DNA of 33,952 bases from JAUJNH01 sp038253125 (GTDB lineage Bacteria > Actinomycetota > Acidimicrobiia > Acidimicrobiales > JAUJNH01), in contig JBBSHM010000021.1 in NCBI GenBank assembly GCA_038253125.1, forward strand, positions 1 through 33,952, in the 5' to 3' direction. Below are positions 6,727 through 14,954 of the stretch, one piece after another. Each line of letters begins with the position of its first letter. Position 1 is the first letter of the stretch. Made by a program: the position numbers and the translations under genes. The notes under the pieces were generated by a model. The model had not been told where the DNA came from. It did not search any database and worked only from the letters and a program-made list of their open reading frames with translations.

Positions 6727-7461
6727 CTGTCCGAAGGCGGCCACGACGCGCTGCTGGACGCCCTCGCCCGGCGGCTGGGGTGGAGCTTCGTCGACCGCTC
6801 TCTGCTCGAGCGGGCGGTGGCCCACCGCTCGTACTGCGCCGAGGTGCCGCCGGCGCTGTCGAACGAGCGCCTGGAGTTCCTGGGTGACGCCGTCCTCGGC
6901 CTGGTCGTCACCGACTACATCTTCGAGATCTACCCGGAGCTGCCCGAGGGCCAGCTGGCCAAGGTGCGGGCCTCGGTCGTGAGCTCGGCCGCTCTGGCCG
7001 AGGTGGCCGCCGAGCTCGGGGTGGGCCAGGCCATCCTGCTCGGCAAGGGCGAAGCGGCCAGCGGCGGCAGCGCCAAGCCCTCCATCCTGGCCGACGCCAT
7101 GGAGGCCCTGATCGGCGCCACCTACCTGGACGGCGGGTGGGGCGCCGCTCGCGACCTGGTGCTGCGCCTCCTCGGTGAGCGCATCTTCGAGGCGGCGGCT
7201 GGCCCCGGCGGTCAGGACCACAAGACCCGCCTCCAGGAGCTGGCCTCCAGCCGCTTCGGCCGCCTGCCAGCCTACACCGTCGTCGACGAGGGCCCCGACC
7301 ACGCCAAGCGCTTCGTGGCCACCGTCGTCCTCGACGGCCGGCGGTGGGAGGGCGGCCAGGGCCGATCGAAGAAGCAGGCGGAGCAGGCGGCGGCGCGCCA
7401 GGCGTGGGCGGCCCTGTCGGCCGAGCTGGCCGTGCCCACCGGGAGCCTCGGCGATGCCTGA
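6727..7461 (+). CDS. rnc: Ribonuclease III (start codon non-canonical)
   Basis: RNase III cleaves double-stranded RNA, including rRNA precursors. The catalytic signature NERLEFLGDAVLGL is present, followed by the second acidic cluster around ADAMEALIGATYLDGG. A C-terminal double-stranded RNA-binding domain starts near DHKTRLQELASSRFG and ends in GRSKKQAEQAAARQAWAAL. Coding similarity clearly begins upstream of the first standard start (GTG 6817): LDALARRLGWSFVDRSLLE is the family's first helix. No ATG, GTG or TTG exists in frame after the acpP TAG at 6721. CTG 6727 gives a normal 244-residue protein and is my choice, but it is unproven. The 3' end overlaps mutM by eight bases. Confidence 0.9.
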   Translation: MSEGGHDALLDALARRLGWSFVDRSLLERAVAHRSYCAEVPPALSNERLEFLGDAVLGLVVTDYIFEIYPELPEGQLAKVRASVVSSAALAEVAAELGVGQAILLGKGEAASGGSAKPSILADAMEALIGATYLDGGWGAARDLVLRLLGERIFEAAAGPGGQDHKTRLQELASSRFGRLPAYTVVDEGPDHAKRFVATVVLDGRRWEGGQGRSKKQAEQAAARQAWAALSAELAVPTGSLGDA

Positions 7462-8290
7462 GCTGCCCGAGGTGGAGACCATCCGGCGCGACCTGGAGAA
7501 GGAGGTCGTCGGCAAGAAGCTGAAGGAGGTCACCGTCACCGGTGAGCGGACGGTGCGCCGGCGGCCGGCTGAGTTCAAGGAGCGACTGGAGGGCCGCAAG
7601 GTCGTCGGGGTCAACCGGCGGGGCAAGTACCTCGTCCTGCGGCTGGACAGCCCCGATGTCCTGGTCATCCACCTGCGGATGAGCGGCCAGCTGCGCAAGG
7701 CCACCCCGAAAGACCCGCTCGACAAGCACACCCACGCCATCCTCGCCTTCGCCCCCCCCGGCAACCTGCAGGTGCGCTTCGTCGACCCTCGCACGTTTGG
7801 CGAGCTCTTCGTCACCCCTTCGGATCAGATCGAGACCGAGGTCCCCGAGCTGGCCCACCTCGGCTTCGACCCGCTCGACACCCCCATGTCGTGGGACCGC
7901 TTCGGCCTGCTGGTGCGCGGCCGCAAGGCCAAGCTGAAGTCGCTGCTGATGGACCAGACCTTCATCGCCGGCATCGGCAACCTCTACGCGGACGAGATCC
8001 TTTTCGCCGCCGGTCTGCGCTATGACCGCGACTCGGCTTCCATCGGCCCCCAGGAGGCCCGCCGGCTGTGGCGGGGCATGACCGAGGTGCTGGCCGAGGC
8101 CATAAAGGCCCGGGGCTCCAGCCTGGCCGACGAGCAGTACGTCGACCTGTTCGGCCGCACCGGCAAGTTCCAGGAGCAGCATCAGGTGTACGCCCGCGAG
8201 GGCAAGCGGTGCCTGCGCTGCCGGGCCACGATCGCCCGGGTGAAGTTCGCTCAGCGCAGCACCTACTTCTGCCCCAGCTGCCAGGTCTGA
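7454..8290 (+). CDS. mutM: Formamidopyrimidine-DNA glycosylase (Fpg)
   Basis: MutM removes 8-oxoguanine and formamidopyrimidines and nicks the abasic site by beta,delta-elimination. The catalytic N-terminus MPELPEVETIRRD is intact (Pro and Glu after Met), and the conserved lysine of RRGKYLVL is residue 58. The helix-two-turn-helix is FIAGIGNLYADEILF. A C-terminal zinc finger is formed by CLRC and CPSC, with the conserved arginine in QRSTYF between them. The length, 278 residues, is typical. The ATG lies inside the end of rnc (eight-base overlap), matching the rnc-mutM-smc order of Actinobacteria. Confidence 0.96.
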   Translation: MPELPEVETIRRDLEKEVVGKKLKEVTVTGERTVRRRPAEFKERLEGRKVVGVNRRGKYLVLRLDSPDVLVIHLRMSGQLRKATPKDPLDKHTHAILAFAPPGNLQVRFVDPRTFGELFVTPSDQIETEVPELAHLGFDPLDTPMSWDRFGLLVRGRKAKLKSLLMDQTFIAGIGNLYADEILFAAGLRYDRDSASIGPQEARRLWRGMTEVLAEAIKARGSSLADEQYVDLFGRTGKFQEQHQVYAREGKRCLRCRATIARVKFAQRSTYFCPSCQV

Positions 8291-8356
8291 ACATCCCCAT
8301 CGCCCGCCAGGGTGTCCGAAGTATGCGTGCCCCCGCCCCCGGATCCCTACCGCACC

Positions 8357-8374
8357 TGACGGGTCGTCCCGTCA
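8357..8374. promoter_or_regulatory. Perfect short inverted repeat after mutM
   Basis: TGACGGG (8357-8363) and CCCGTCA (8368-8374) form a 7-bp stem with a TCGT loop in the 129-bp gap between mutM and the SRPBCC gene. The palindrome CGTACG follows directly. There is no T-run, so it could be a weak terminator or an operator. Nothing else is evident in this gap. Confidence 0.3.
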
Positions 8375-8419
8375 CGTACGGGCATCACCCTGTCATGGGC
8401 TCCCGGCGTTGATGCGTAG

Positions 8420-8878
8420 GTGATCCGGTCCGACCGGCGGGTCACCTTCGACGAGCCGCTGGCGCAGGTGTGGGAGGCCGTCACCCACCCTGAGCGGTTC
8501 ACGACCTGGTGGCCGTGGCTGCGCCGGCTCGACGCCAGTCGCCTGGACGAGGGGGAGGTGTGGGCCTGCCACGTCCAGCCCCCGCTGCCCTACTCGCTGC
8601 GCTTCACCATCAGGATCGAGGAGGTGGAGCCGGGCCACTCGGTGCGGGCCTCTGTGGAAGGCGACATCGCCGGGACGGCCCGGGTCGACATGGCGGCGCG
8701 AGGCCAGGCTACGGAGGTGCACGTGTTGTCGGACCTGGCCCCCTCGGCCGGGGTGCTGCGGGCCTTCGCCCGGTTGGCCCGGCCACTGGTGACCTGGGGC
8801 CACGACTGGGTGCTCGACCAGGGCGTCCGCCAGTTCAGCTCCCGACCGCTCGGGATCCCGCCTGGTGGCGACGCATAG
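8420..8878 (+). CDS. SRPBCC (START-like) family protein
   Basis: This 152-residue protein has the start of a helix-grip fold. RRVTFDEPLAQVWEAVTHPE (residues 6-25) followed by FTTWWPWLRRLDA is the typical SRPBCC/polyketide-cyclase opening. Amphipathic strands such as LRFTIRIEEVEPGHSVRA come next, with a long helix near the C-terminus. These proteins bind hydrophobic ligands in a deep cavity; the ligand here is unknown. GTG 8420 is the start. The TAG stop forms the first half of a TAGCCT box placed just before smc, so the end of this gene may also carry the smc promoter. Confidence 0.75.
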   Translation: MIRSDRRVTFDEPLAQVWEAVTHPERFTTWWPWLRRLDASRLDEGEVWACHVQPPLPYSLRFTIRIEEVEPGHSVRASVEGDIAGTARVDMAARGQATEVHVLSDLAPSAGVLRAFARLARPLVTWGHDWVLDQGVRQFSSRPLGIPPGGDA

Positions 8879-8881
8879 CCT
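8876..8881 (+). promoter_or_regulatory. Candidate -10 box of smc
   Basis: TAGCCT overlaps the stop codon of the SRPBCC gene and ends eight bases before ATG 8890. This fits a leaderless or nearly leaderless smc transcript, since no ribosome binding site is visible. Confidence 0.4.
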
Positions 8882-8889
8882 TTCGGCGG

Positions 8890-11800
8890 ATGCACCTGCG
8901 ACAGCTGACCATGAAGGGGTTCAAGTCATTCGCCGATCCGGTCACCCTCGACCTCGAGCCGGGCGTGTGCGTCGTGGTCGGGCCCAACGGCAGCGGCAAG
9001 TCGAACATCGTCGACGCCGTGGCCTGGGTGCTGGGCAGCCAGTCGCCGAAGAGCGTCCGCAGCGCCAAGATGGACGACGTCATCTTCGCCGGCACCGGCT
9101 CGCGTCAGCAGCTGGGCCGGGCCGAGGTCACCCTCACCATCGACAACGCCGACGGGCGCCTGTCGATCGACCTCACCGAGGTCACGGTCACCCGCCGGCT
9201 GTTCCGCAGCGGCGACAGCGAGTACGAGATCAACGGAGCGCCGTGCCGGCTGCTCGACGTGCAGGACCTCCTGTCGGATTCCGGGGTGGGCCGCACCCAG
9301 CACGTGATCATCAACCAGGGCCAGCTCGACGCCGTGCTGAACGCCCGGCCCGAGGAGCGGCGCAGCATCGTCGAGGAGGCGGCCGGGGTCCTGAAGCACC
9401 GGCGGCGACGGGAGAAGGCCATGCGCAGCATGGACAGCACCGAGGCCGACCTGCTGCGGGCCCAGGACCTGGTGCGCGAGGTGCGTCGCCAGCTGGGGCC
9501 ATTGCGCCGCCAGGCTGACGCCGCCCGGCGGCGTGACGGCGTGGTGACCGAGCTGACCGCCCTGCGCACCTACCTGGCGGGGCTCGAGCTGGCCTCCCTG
9601 CAGCAGCGGCTGACCGGGGCCGGGCACGTGAAGGGTGACCTGGGGCGGGCGGCGGGCGAGCTGCGCCAGGCCCTGGCGTCGCTGGAGGTCGAGGTGGCGG
9701 CGGCCGAGGCCGAGGTCTCAGGGGTGGCGGCCGTGGCCGGCGCCGAGGACCTGGCCGCCGACCTGACCCGGGCCGAGGCGCTGCGGGAGCGGGCGCTGGG
9801 CCTGGCCGGGGTGGTGGCCGAGCGCAGCCGCAGCATCGAGCGGGCCCTGTGGGCGCAGGCCGACGAGAGCGTGGCAGCCAGCCTCGAGGCCGACGCCGCC
9901 CGGCTGGAGGCTGAGCTGGACGAGGTCGAGCTGTCCGCCCGCGGCCTGGAACCCGAGGAGGCGGCGCTGGGCAGAGCCGATGTGGAGCTGGCCGGTGAGC
10001 GTGACCGCTTCGAGCTGGACTGGGGCCAGAGCGGCCCAACCGAGCGGGTTGACCAGAGCCAGAGCGGCGCTGCCGGACGGGTTGACCAGAGCCAGGGCGG
10101 CCCGGCTGAGCAGAGCACCCAGGGCCCGAGCGGCCCCGCCCAGGGCGTGCTCGGACGGGAGGCGCCGATGGCGGCGGAGGACCAGCCTGTGCTGAGCGCC
10201 GCCGAGGTGCGCGGCGAGCTCGGGGCGCTGCGCCAGGGGACGGAGCGCACCGGCATCCAGCACGCCAGGGCCGCCGCCCGGCTGGAGGCGCTGGCCGCCC
10301 GGGCCGACCGTCTGACCGCCGAGGCGGCCTCGCTGGCCGTCGACGCCGGGAGCGCCGCTGCCTCGGAGCCGACCCTGGCCGATGCACTGGGCCGGGCCGC
10401 GGCCCGCAGGGCCGGGCTGGAGGAGGCGCTTGTGCGGGCCGATGCCGCCACCGACGCGGCCGAAGCGGCGCGTCACCGGTCCGGGGCCAGGGCCGAGGCG
10501 CTGGCCCAGGCGCTGGACGAGGCCAGGGCCCGGGCCGGCGCCGAGCGCCTCGCCGGCGTGGCCGGGGTGGTTGGTGCCCTGGTCGAGCTGGTCGAGCTGG
10601 ACGAGGGCTTCGAGGGTGCCTTCGAGGCGGCGTGCGGCGAGGCCGTCGCCGCCGTTGTGGTCGACGGGTCGCCCTCGGCCCGGATCGCCCTGCGCCAGCT
10701 CGCCGAGGCCCGGGTGGGTGGAGCGGTCATCGCCCTGCCCGACCCGGGGACCTCGGTGGCGCTGCCGTTCCTGCCTGAGCTTCCCGGGATCGAAGCGGTT
10801 AGGTCGCACGTGTGCAGCCGCCTGCCGGGGCTCGACTCGCTGCTCGACCAGCTGCTCGCCTCGGCCGTCTGCGTGCCCGGGAGCTGGGAGGAGGCGCTCG
10901 ACCTGGCCCTCGACCGGCCCGACCTGATCGTTGTGACCCGCGCCGGCGACCGGTTCGCCACGACGGCGTGGCGCACCGGCGCCGGCACGACCGGTGCCAC
11001 CGGGGCGGCGCTGGAGGACGCACGTGGTGCTGCCGACGCCGCCGTCGCCGCCGCGGAGGCGGCGGGGGCGGCCCGCCTCGAGTCCAGGCGCCACCTCCAC
11101 GAGGCCCGTCGGGCCGAGGAGGCGGCCCAGGCGCAGGCCCACAGCAACGCCGCCCGGCGGACGGCGTCGACCACCGCCCTCGCCCGGGTCGAAGCCGAGC
11201 GGCGTGACGTTGGCACCGAGGCCGAGGCGCTCCGGGCCGATGCTGAGGAGCTGGCGTCGCGCATGGAGCGCGAGGGGGCCCGCCTCGCCGACCTCTCAGC
11301 TCTCCTGCCGGCCCTGGAGGCCGAGGAGGCGGCTCGGGGCGAGCGGAGGCTGGCCCGCCAGGCCGCCCGCCGTCGGCTCGAGGACCAGGAGCGGTCGGTG
11401 GCGAGCCTCCGGCGAGACCTGGCGGTGAAGTCGGCCAGCCTGGAGGAGCGGCGGGGCTTCCTGACCCGCCGCCGGGACGAGGTGGAGGACCGGCTGCGCC
11501 GCTTCGAGGCCGAGCGGGCTGACGCCAGCGGGCGGCGGGTGCGCCTGGAGGAGCAGGCCGGCGTGCTGGCCGGGCTGGTCGAGGTGTTGCGGCAGCGGGG
11601 CGACCAGCTCGAAAGGCTGCTCGATGGCCTGCGGGCCCGCCGAACCCGCCAGTCAGCGATGACCCGCGCCGCCGCCGAGCGGCTGGCCGGGCTGCGCAGC
11701 GAGCGCCAGGCCGCCGAGCGCCGCCTGGTCGAGGTGGGAGAGCGCCAGCAGCGGGTCGTGGTCGAGGAGGCCGAGACCCGCCTGCGCCTGGAGACGGCCA

Positions 11801-12528
11801 CCGAGGGTCTACGCCGTGACCTCTCGCTCCAGCCCGAGGAGGCCATGGCCGCCGCCCCGCCCAACCTGCCCGACGGCACCAGCGCCGAGAGCCGGGCGGC
11901 GGCCCTCGACCGCGACCTGCGCCTGATGGGCCCGGTGAACCCGCTGGCCCTGTCCGAGCTCACCGAGCTCGAGGAGCGGGCGACCTTCTTAGAAGCCGAG
12001 CTCGACGACGTCAAGTCGAGTCGCCGTGAGCTGGCCAAGGTGGTGCGAGTGATCGACGCCGAGATCGTCGAGGTCTTCAGCGCCGCCTACGCCGACGTCT
12101 CGGCCAGCTTCGACCACCTGTTCGCCGGGCTGTTCCCGGGCGGCACCGGCCGTCTGCGCCTCACCGAGCCGGACGACCTGCTGAACACCGGCATCGAGGT
12201 CGAGGCGAAGCCGTCGGGCAAGAACGTGAAGTCCCTGGCACTGCTGTCAGGCGGCGAGCGCAGCCTGGTGGCCCTGGCCCTGCTGTTCGCTGTCTTCCGC
12301 AGCCGGCCGTCGCCGTTCTACCTGATGGACGAGGTCGAGGCTGCGCTGGACGACGTCAACCTCCACCGCTTCCTCGGCCTGATCGACGAGTTCCGCACCG
12401 ACGCCCAGCTGCTCATCGTCAGCCACCAGAAGCGCACCATGGAGGCGGCCGACTGCCTCTACGGCGTGACGATGCAGCCCGGCGGCTCCTCCAAGGTGGT
12501 CAGCGAGCGCATCCGCGCCGGAACCTGA
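8890..12528 (+). CDS. smc: Chromosome segregation protein SMC
   Basis: SMC dimers entrap and compact DNA with ScpA and ScpB. The 1,212-residue protein has the N-terminal ATPase half with MHLRQLTMKGFKSFADPV and Walker A GPNGSGKSN (31-39). A long coiled coil follows, then a hinge at about 552-699 rich in Gly and Val, and a second coiled coil. The C-terminal half carries the signature LLSGGERSL (about 1118) and Walker B FYLMDEVEAALDD (D1147, E1148). ATG 8890 is chosen because the open frame upstream lies over the SRPBCC gene. Unusual for the family, residues about 377-425 of the first arm are a Gly/Pro/Ser/Gln-rich segment with an 11-residue repeat that cannot be coiled coil. Confidence 0.96.
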   Translation: MHLRQLTMKGFKSFADPVTLDLEPGVCVVVGPNGSGKSNIVDAVAWVLGSQSPKSVRSAKMDDVIFAGTGSRQQLGRAEVTLTIDNADGRLSIDLTEVTVTRRLFRSGDSEYEINGAPCRLLDVQDLLSDSGVGRTQHVIINQGQLDAVLNARPEERRSIVEEAAGVLKHRRRREKAMRSMDSTEADLLRAQDLVREVRRQLGPLRRQADAARRRDGVVTELTALRTYLAGLELASLQQRLTGAGHVKGDLGRAAGELRQALASLEVEVAAAEAEVSGVAAVAGAEDLAADLTRAEALRERALGLAGVVAERSRSIERALWAQADESVAASLEADAARLEAELDEVELSARGLEPEEAALGRADVELAGERDRFELDWGQSGPTERVDQSQSGAAGRVDQSQGGPAEQSTQGPSGPAQGVLGREAPMAAEDQPVLSAAEVRGELGALRQGTERTGIQHARAAARLEALAARADRLTAEAASLAVDAGSAAASEPTLADALGRAAARRAGLEEALVRADAATDAAEAARHRSGARAEALAQALDEARARAGAERLAGVAGVVGALVELVELDEGFEGAFEAACGEAVAAVVVDGSPSARIALRQLAEARVGGAVIALPDPGTSVALPFLPELPGIEAVRSHVCSRLPGLDSLLDQLLASAVCVPGSWEEALDLALDRPDLIVVTRAGDRFATTAWRTGAGTTGATGAALEDARGAADAAVAAAEAAGAARLESRRHLHEARRAEEAAQAQAHSNAARRTASTTALARVEAERRDVGTEAEALRADAEELASRMEREGARLADLSALLPALEAEEAARGERRLARQAARRRLEDQERSVASLRRDLAVKSASLEERRGFLTRRRDEVEDRLRRFEAERADASGRRVRLEEQAGVLAGLVEVLRQRGDQLERLLDGLRARRTRQSAMTRAAAERLAGLRSERQAAERRLVEVGERQQRVVVEEAETRLRLETATEGLRRDLSLQPEEAMAAAPPNLPDGTSAESRAAALDRDLRLMGPVNPLALSELTELEERATFLEAELDDVKSSRRELAKVVRVIDAEIVEVFSAAYADVSASFDHLFAGLFPGGTGRLRLTEPDDLLNTGIEVEAKPSGKNVKSLALLSGGERSLVALALLFAVFRSRPSPFYLMDEVEAALDDVNLHRFLGLIDEFRTDAQLLIVSHQKRTMEAADCLYGVTMQPGGSSKVVSERIRAGT
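10045..10101 (+). repeat. 33-bp in-frame direct repeat inside smc
   Basis: CGGGTTGACCAGAGCCAG begins at 10045 and again at 10078, a period of 33 bp (11 codons). The encoded peptides are RVDQSQSGAAG and RVDQSQGGPAE. Looser copies flank both sides (GQSGPTE before, QSTQGPSGPAQ after). The segment interrupts the first SMC coiled-coil arm. Confidence 0.8.
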
Positions 12529-12584
12529 CCGGTTCTGTCGGGACTAACCCACCGCTGAGCGACAGGTACTCCCGACAGTTCGGG
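12529..12584. repeat. Palindromic intergenic repeat, copy C
   Basis: This 56-bp copy begins on the base after the smc stop and aligns without gaps to copy A (2210-2265). The arms are CTGTCGGGACT and ACTCCCGACAG, with one mismatch, and the internal GAGCGACAGGTACTCCCG is conserved. It ends 14 bases before the ftsY -10 candidate. Its position allows a role as smc terminator, ftsY operator or both. Confidence 0.8.
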
Positions 12585-12598
12585 GGGTGGAGGTCTCG

Positions 12599-12604
12599 TA
12601 GGCT
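12599..12604 (+). promoter_or_regulatory. Candidate -10 box of ftsY
   Basis: TAGGCT ends nine bases before ATG 12614 and no Shine-Dalgarno is visible, so the message may be nearly leaderless. Repeat copy C occupies the -35 region. Confidence 0.45.
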
Positions 12605-12613
12605 CAGCGACGT

Positions 12614-13813
12614 ATGGAGATCCTCGTTCTGGTCGTCGTCCTGGCCGTCCTGCTCGTCGGCGGGGCCACCTTCGCGGTGTCGCGGAGCCGCAGCCGGGGC
12701 CCCGAGCTTGAGCCCCCACCCATCCCCCGCCTGCGGCCGGGCGGTGGCGCCACCGCCCTCGATGACCGGGTCGAGGAGGTGCCGCCCGACCTGGTCGAGC
12801 GGGTCGAGGAGGCGCTGGCCGAGATCGGGCCCGAGGTCGACGAGCCGACCGTGGTCGAGCTGGAGCCCGGCATCGAGGCCGTTCTCGAACCCGAGGTCGA
12901 GGTCGAGGCCCCGAAGAGGCCCCGCTTCCGGGACCGGCTGTCAAAGGCTCGGGGCCTGTTCGCCGGCTACCTGCAGGGCATCCGGGGCCGGAAGGTCTCC
13001 GAGGAGACCTGGGACGACCTGGAGGAGGTCCTGATCCGGGCCGATGTCGGGGTGGCCACCACCACCAGGCTGCTCGACGCCCTGCGCCTGCGGGCCGCGG
13101 CCGAGAACGTGACCGAGGGGGCGCAGCTGCTGGACGAGTTGAAGGAGGACCTGAAGAAGTCCCTGGCCAGCGGCGACCGCAGCCTGCGCTTCGAACCGGG
13201 ACCGCCCAACGTCTGGCTGTTCGTCGGCGTCAACGGGGTGGGCAAGACCACGACCATCGGCAAGGTGGCCAAGGCCCAGGCCGCCCTGGGGCGCAGCGTG
13301 GTGATGGCGGCCGGCGACACCTTCCGGGCCGCCGCCGCCGACCAGCTGCAGGTGTGGGCCGAGCGGGCCGGCGCCGACATCATCCGGGGCGCCGAGGGCG
13401 CCGACCCAGGCTCCATCGTCTTCGACGCCATCTCGGCCGCCGCCGCCCGTGACAAGGACCTGGTGCTGGGCGACACCGCCGGCCGCCTCCACACCAAGGT
13501 CAACCTGATGGAGGAGCTGAAGAAGATCCGTCGTGTGGCCGAAAAGGCCGAGGGCCAGGTGACCGAGGTGCTGCTCGTCCTCGACGCCACCACCGGCCAG
13601 AACGGCCTGGTCCAGGCCAAGCAGTTCACCGACGCCGTCGAGCTGACGGGGGTCGTGCTCACCAAGTTGGACGGCACGGCCAAGGGCGGCATCGCCCTGG
13701 CCATCCAGACCGAGCTCGGCATCCCCATAAAGCTGGTGGGCCTGGGCGAGACAGCCGACGACCTCGTCGACTTCGACCCCGACGAGTTCGTCGACGCCCT
13801 CTTCAGCGAGTAG
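12614..13813 (+). CDS. ftsY: Signal recognition particle receptor FtsY
   Basis: FtsY docks SRP-ribosome complexes at the membrane through paired GTPase activity with Ffh. The 399-residue product starts with a real transmembrane helix (residues 3-23, LVLVVVLAVLLVGGATF), as in other Actinobacteria. An acidic linker rich in EVDEP-type segments follows, and the NG domain starts at about residue 110. The P-loop GVNGVGKTTT is at 205, DTFRAAAADQL follows, DTAGRLHTK is at 287, TKLDGTAKGG is at about 350 and GLGETADDL is near the end. The residue before DTAGR is Gly, where an aliphatic residue is usual. Its last bases overlap the convergent GIY-YIG gene by 11 bp. In related genomes ffh lies close by; here an island intervenes. 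Confidence 0.96.
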   Translation: MEILVLVVVLAVLLVGGATFAVSRSRSRGPELEPPPIPRLRPGGGATALDDRVEEVPPDLVERVEEALAEIGPEVDEPTVVELEPGIEAVLEPEVEVEAPKRPRFRDRLSKARGLFAGYLQGIRGRKVSEETWDDLEEVLIRADVGVATTTRLLDALRLRAAAENVTEGAQLLDELKEDLKKSLASGDRSLRFEPGPPNVWLFVGVNGVGKTTTIGKVAKAQAALGRSVVMAAGDTFRAAAADQLQVWAERAGADIIRGAEGADPGSIVFDAISAAAARDKDLVLGDTAGRLHTKVNLMEELKKIRRVAEKAEGQVTEVLLVLDATTGQNGLVQAKQFTDAVELTGVVLTKLDGTAKGGIALAIQTELGIPIKLVGLGETADDLVDFDPDEFVDALFSE

Positions 13814-14954
13814 CGATCGGCGTTGCCGGCGGTAGCTGATTGTCCGCCATCCGTTCAATGTCGAATACGGCCATGCCTGGGGAATTCTGGAGGTTCTTCA
13901 GAAAGCCTATTCCATCTGTCCGCTTGATGAGGTGCCGCCCGAGCCAGGGATGGTTCTCGATCAACGTGCCCAACGGAAACCCGAAGCCGACGGTGCTGCC
14001 GTAGTCTTCCCACTTGCCCTCTGAGTCGATCGCCCAGACGTACCGAACCGCCGACCGCTTGTCTCTCGGATCCTCGACGACCAACGCGAGGTAGCCGCTA
14101 CGTTGAGTGATGAGTTGCTGCCAAAGTTCAACGCTGGCCTTGGACCCGGTCCAGAAGCGGCAGGCGCGTGCACCCGCTTCTTCGGCGGACCATGGATGGT
14201 GTGGGTCCCAGCCCCGGCGCTCGACGGCTGGCTCGTCGCAGGTTGCCATGACAATTGAGTTCTTGAAGCGGCCTGGCTCCTTGGTCCGCTGCCAAGCGGG
14301 ATCGGTGAAGGATCTCGCGCCGCCCTTGACCACGAAGACGACGGCGCCCGGAGGACCGCCATCGAGGAGGTCAGCCTGCCGAGGTTCGCGAGCCACCTCC
14401 CAGCGGTCAATGGCGAGGTCCTCGGCGCCGAAGAAGACGCGAGCGTCGTAGGCAGGCACCATCAACTCGGCCGTACGGTGCCCGGCAACGACATTCGTCA
14501 CGGATGATGTTCCGCCAGCGAGATGCAGCATGACTGCCTCCAGCCGGAAGGCCTCCGATTCGGACAGGTGCCCGGCGACGACGAGCGCATGACGCTCGAC
14601 CAACCACGCACGCGGCTCAGCGCCAAGCGCCTTCCTAATTGCGGTTGCCTTTGCGGAGCTCGCCTCCCTCAGCGCCTCACGAAAGTGATCCTGCCATCGG
14701 TAACCTGCACCCTTGCCGACGTAGAGCACGTTGGCGAGGTCAAACGCACCGACGGTCGGTGGCTCAGTGATCAGCGTCCTCAGCAGCAGGTACACGTAGA
14801 AGACGTTGGTGGCTCGCTCATCGGATTCGCCTGCACCAGCCCCGGTCAGCCCCTCCCTACTTGCTTGGGCAGGGTGAACAGGTTGTCGCCGGTTACGGCG
14901 CAGGGGTGATCGTGCCCCTCGTGGGTCCAAGCTCGACCTCGGCGACGTGCCCAT
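13803..14954 (-). CDS. GIY-YIG domain protein, start uncertain
   Basis: From ATG 14954 the frame encodes 383 residues. Residues 52-145 form a GIY-YIG nuclease domain of the LEM-3-like type. FYVYLLL (52-58) replaces GIY, and LYVGKG (77-82) replaces YIG. Arg86 and Glu139 (RLEAVML) stand at the catalytic Arg and Glu positions. The remaining roughly 230 residues are soluble and unfamiliar to me, with landmarks VVFVVKGGARSF, RFWTGSKASVELW and VVEDPRDKRSAVRYVWAID. Residues 1-50 read like an out-of-frame piece of the adjacent toxin gene. ATG 14821 would give a better N-terminus (MSEP then TNVFYVY) but is one base out of frame, so the gene may carry a small deletion. Base composition is visibly less GC-rich than its neighbours, suggesting transfer. 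Confidence 0.72.
   Translation of the reverse strand: MGTSPRSSLDPRGARSPLRRNRRQPVHPAQASREGLTGAGAGESDERATNVFYVYLLLRTLITEPPTVGAFDLANVLYVGKGAGYRWQDHFREALREASSAKATAIRKALGAEPRAWLVERHALVVAGHLSESEAFRLEAVMLHLAGGTSSVTNVVAGHRTAELMVPAYDARVFFGAEDLAIDRWEVAREPRQADLLDGGPPGAVVFVVKGGARSFTDPAWQRTKEPGRFKNSIVMATCDEPAVERRGWDPHHPWSAEEAGARACRFWTGSKASVELWQQLITQRSGYLALVVEDPRDKRSAVRYVWAIDSEGKWEDYGSTVGFGFPLGTLIENHPWLGRHLIKRTDGIGFLKNLQNSPGMAVFDIERMADNQLPPATPIATR

Noticed and set aside
5377..7815. Open minus-strand frame of about 810 codons opposite plsX, acpP and rnc
   Set aside because: It is antisense to three well-supported genes, has no recognisable motif, and long antisense frames are expected at this GC content.
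8509..8889. Extended smc start inside the SRPBCC gene
   Set aside because: The added 127 residues are an out-of-frame reading of the SRPBCC gene. The SMC N-terminus MHLRQLTMKGFKSF begins at 8890.
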